Notes under the pieces: generated by a model
What the model was told of the DNA's origin: nothing
What the model saw: the letters and a program-made list of their open reading frames with translations, nothing else
The model's database searches: none
Translations under genes and position numbers: made by a program
Assembly: GCA_947311335.1 (NCBI GenBank)
Contig: CAMZKR010000081.1
Coordinates: 1-9,211, forward strand
Reading direction: 5' to 3'
Length of the DNA: 9,211 nt
Source of the DNA: an uncultured bacterium
Lineage (GTDB): Bacteria > Patescibacteriota > Gracilibacteria > BD1-5 > UBA6164
Shown: positions 6,323 through 9,211 of the stretch, piece after piece
Layout: every line of letters begins with the position of its first letter
How positions within the stretch are numbered: the first letter of the stretch is position 1

Positions 6323-9211
6323 ATGGAAAATAAAATAATAAATAAAAATAAAAATATAATAAAATATATAATTTTATGCTTATTATTTTTATTAATTTGA
6401 TTCTGATGATTATTTTGATATAAAAAATATCAAATTTATAAAGCAGAAAAACAAGTTAAAAATATAAATCATATATTAAGTGAAAATAAAGTTTCTAGAG
6501 ATAATTGTAAAATCATTTTAGATTTTGATAAAAATTTATTAAATAAAGATAATAAATTTTTTAATGAAAAACTTTATGATGATTTTAGGTTAAAGTGTAA
6601 CAATTCTTATAATATAGCAAAAATAGATTTACATAAAGAAATTTGTGAATATATAATAAAAGGTAATAAAATAGATTTTGAAGATAGATACATATTACTT
6701 GATGATTTTGAAGATATTAGAAATAAATGTATTTCTAAATTTTTAACTGTAAAATTTTCTACTTGAAGTTTTTTTAATGTAGAAAATAATTTTAAAACAA
6801 GTATAAATTTAGATTTTTCTATACCTTTTTATAAAGATTTATGAAAAGAAAATTCAGATGAATACATAGAAAATAGGATAGAGGCAAAAAAAAGATTAGC
6901 TAAATTAATTAAAATAACCCCAAATGTTAATTTTGATTATAAGGATATTATTTTATATACAAATAGAGCAATATTAAATTTCCCATTAAAACCATTATCA
7001 GAATATAATATTTCTTTAAAAAGTTTTAATTCTTGAATTTGAAATGAGCAAATAAAAAAAGAAAATTTTACTTTTAAAACACCAGAAAATAAGTATTTTT
7101 GATTTAAAATATTAGATAAAGTTTCTTTATATAAAGATGATTTACCACCTAGATTTGAACTATTATCTTATAATTCAGGAAAAGAAAAAACAAAATTTAA
7201 AATATGTAGAATAGAAAATGAATCATATGTAAAAATTGAAGTTTTTAGAGAAAGTAAATGATTAAAAAAAGAAAAAAAAGATTTTTTTAAAGATTGAATA
7301 GATAAAATAAAAACTTATGATTGTAAGGAAAAAGAAGTACTTTTTAAAGAGAATTTTCAATGAAAAAATAATAAGGAAGTAAAGCTTATAAAAAAAGAAT
7401 TTAATTTTGATGATTTGATTTGAAAACCATCAAGAAGTTGACTTTATTACGTAACTTTTGCAAATAAAGAAGATAGAGAATTTAATAATAGAGTACAACC
7501 AGTAATATTTTTCTGAATTATAGACTCTCATATAGTTATGAAAATCAGTAAAAATTCTGAAGCTTTCTTTTTTGTAAATAATTTTTCATGAATTCCTTTA
7601 GCTAATCAAGAAATAAGAGTTTATGTAAATGAATTTATATGAAAAGAAAAGAAATGGGAACAAAATCAAAGAAAATATAATGAAAAATACTTTTCTCCGA
7701 TTTGAGTTAATGTTTTATCAAAACCCATTTTTCTTTGAAAAACAGATAATAATTGAATGTTAAAAGTTAATTTAAAAAATAAAATTAACTGAGCATTTTA
7801 TAAAACATTTGAAACCTGGGATTATAATTGGAGTTGAAACTATAATTCTATTTTTATAACATCAGCTAGTAAAAATAATCTAAGTTTTATATCTTCAAAA
7901 TGGAATTCCTGAATCGCACCATGGAATTTTTGATATTCTATATGAAGTAGTTGGTGGTGAAAAAATAGATGAGAAAATGAAGATGAAATATATTTAGATA
8001 GATGGGGGATGGAAGTAAAAGAAATTTATAGTCATATTTATACAGATAGAAAACTTTATTTACCATGAGAAACAGTAAATATAAAAAGTGTAATTAGAAA
8101 TAGTAAAGATTTAAGTATACCAAAATGAAAGAAAATTAATATTAGAGTTTCTGATTCTAAATGAAAGGAATTATTAAATAAAGAAAAGACTATATGAGAA
8201 TTTTGAAGTTTTAGTGAGTCTATAAAATTATCTAGAGATACAGCAATTTGAAATTACTATATATGATTATATTTAGATAATAAAGAAATATGAAGATCTG
8301 GATTTTCTGTTGAAGTATTTAAAAATCCAAAGTTTAAAAATGATATTATTTTAAAAACAGATTGATTAAATTGAGAATTAGTGAAAATAGATAAAATAGA
8401 AAAATGAAAATATTATTGGAATACAAAATATAAATGAAAATTTAAAATAAAAGCTAATATTTCATCAAAATATTTTTCTTGACCTCCAGTAAAAAATGCA
8501 AAATTTACATATAAAGTATATAAACAATATTATTATAATAGTTCTTATTGGGATGATTGTTTTTATGGTTGTTATTGGGAACCAGAAAAACAGTTTTATA
8601 CTGAGTGAAAATGAATTTTAGATGAAAATTGAAAATGAGATTTTGATGTAGATATAGATTTTGAATCTTCTTATGATGACTATAAATATATAGTTGAAGT
8701 AAATGTAAAAGATAATGCTGGAGATCTTATTTCTTGAGCTAATTCTATTATAGCAAAACTTTCTGAAGAGTATAAAAAATGGAACCCAAAATCATGAATA
8801 CATTTTGAAGCAGAAAAAAGATTTTATAAAGTATGAGAAAATATAAAGATAAAATGAAAATTAACTTGACGAAAATGGAATGATTATTTTAATGATAAGT
8901 ATATATTAATAATAAAGAAAAAAGAATATGAAACAAAAACAATAGATGATGTTAGAGGATATAAAAGACCTATAACTAGATCTATTGAAAAATTAGAGAA
9001 AATATTGAAAGTAAATAAAGAAAATTTTAATATAACAAGTGATGGTAAAATTTCTTTGAATTATAAAGTAAATACTACTTGAGAATATATTTTTGAATTT
9101 GGTATTTTAAATAGTGATAATTTAGATTATGAGAATTATAAAATAGATGACTTTATAAAGGAATTTAATAAAAATAATTGAAAGAACATAAAAAAAGAAT
9201 TAAAAAAGAAA
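6323..9211 (+). CDS. Membrane-anchored bacterial alpha-2-macroglobulin-like protein (3' end outside the window)
   Basis: 963 residues with no stop before the window edge. Residues 16-33 form an N-terminal membrane anchor containing four UGA-coded glycines; there is no lipobox, unlike the lipoprotein YfhM of E. coli. Residues about 140-255 look like an Ig-type beta domain ending in FTFKTP. A Trp/Gly-rich patch (W527, W534, W544, W545) precedes the diagnostic MG2 domain (about 568-680), with the signature TDRKLYLPGETVNIKSVIR (Asp575, Arg576, Pro581, Gly582) and closing FSVEVFKNPKF. MG3-like (SGPPVKNAKFTYKV) and MG4-like (VKDNAGDLISGA) segments follow, then the start of another (EKRFYKVGENIKIKG). 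The family traps proteases attacking the cell envelope. The bait region and any CxEQ thioester would lie beyond the window. An odd aromatic stretch at 736-752 carries Cys746 and Cys750. No Shine-Dalgarno is seen. Family assignment rests mainly on MG2. Confidence 0.82.

Noticed and set aside
56..9211. Mycoplasma-like code with UGA as Trp
   Set aside because: UGA aligns with invariant Gly in P-loops, PSGH and PEGARD; reading it as Trp destroys these motifs, and TGG is used normally for Trp.
1..9211. tRNA, rRNA, CRISPR arrays, insertion sequences
   Set aside because: No GTTCRA-type T-arms in cloverleaf context, no regularly spaced direct repeats and no transposase motifs were seen.

Overview
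The window reads as chromosome of an AT-rich bacterium (about a quarter G+C by eye) in which UGA is a sense codon for glycine. This is visible where invariant glycines of universal motifs are written TGA: both P-loops of Der (GRPNVGKS), the PSGH motif of a PAP2 phosphatase, and the PEGARD and motif 3 regions of AspRS. TGG is still used for Trp, and every gene ends in TAA or TAG. UGA=Gly is genetic code 25, known from Absconditabacteria (SR1) and Gracilibacteria (BD1-5/GN02) of the Patescibacteria/CPR. Read with the standard code, almost every gene here falls into fragments.

All genes are on the + strand. From left to right they are: a PAP2-family phosphatase with an N-terminal export signal (56-796), closed by a strong hairpin terminator; then a tight four-gene cluster of aspS (975-2771), a small unknown protein overlapping its end by 8 nt (2764-3033), a CorA-family Mg2+ channel (3051-3962) and a secreted cysteine-rich protein of unknown function (3979-4743). 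After a short regulatory-looking gap with a candidate promoter and two back-to-back hairpins comes der (4865-6238), which ends in a hairpin terminator overlapping its stop codon. A perfect 18-bp palindrome then precedes a large membrane-anchored alpha-2-macroglobulin-like protein (6323 to the window edge, 963 residues seen, 3' end missing).

The content mixes housekeeping (tRNA charging, ribosome assembly, Mg2+ uptake) with cell-surface functions (PAP2, cysteine-rich secreted protein, macroglobulin). The surface genes fit a host- or prey-attached lifestyle, but that is inference from known relatives. AspRS carries His31 and the RRDHGG signature of non-discriminating enzymes, so it may also charge tRNA-Asn and depend on an amidotransferase encoded elsewhere. 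No convincing Shine-Dalgarno sequence precedes any gene. I see no rRNA, tRNA, CRISPR array or transposon. No stretch longer than 300 bases lacks a gene.
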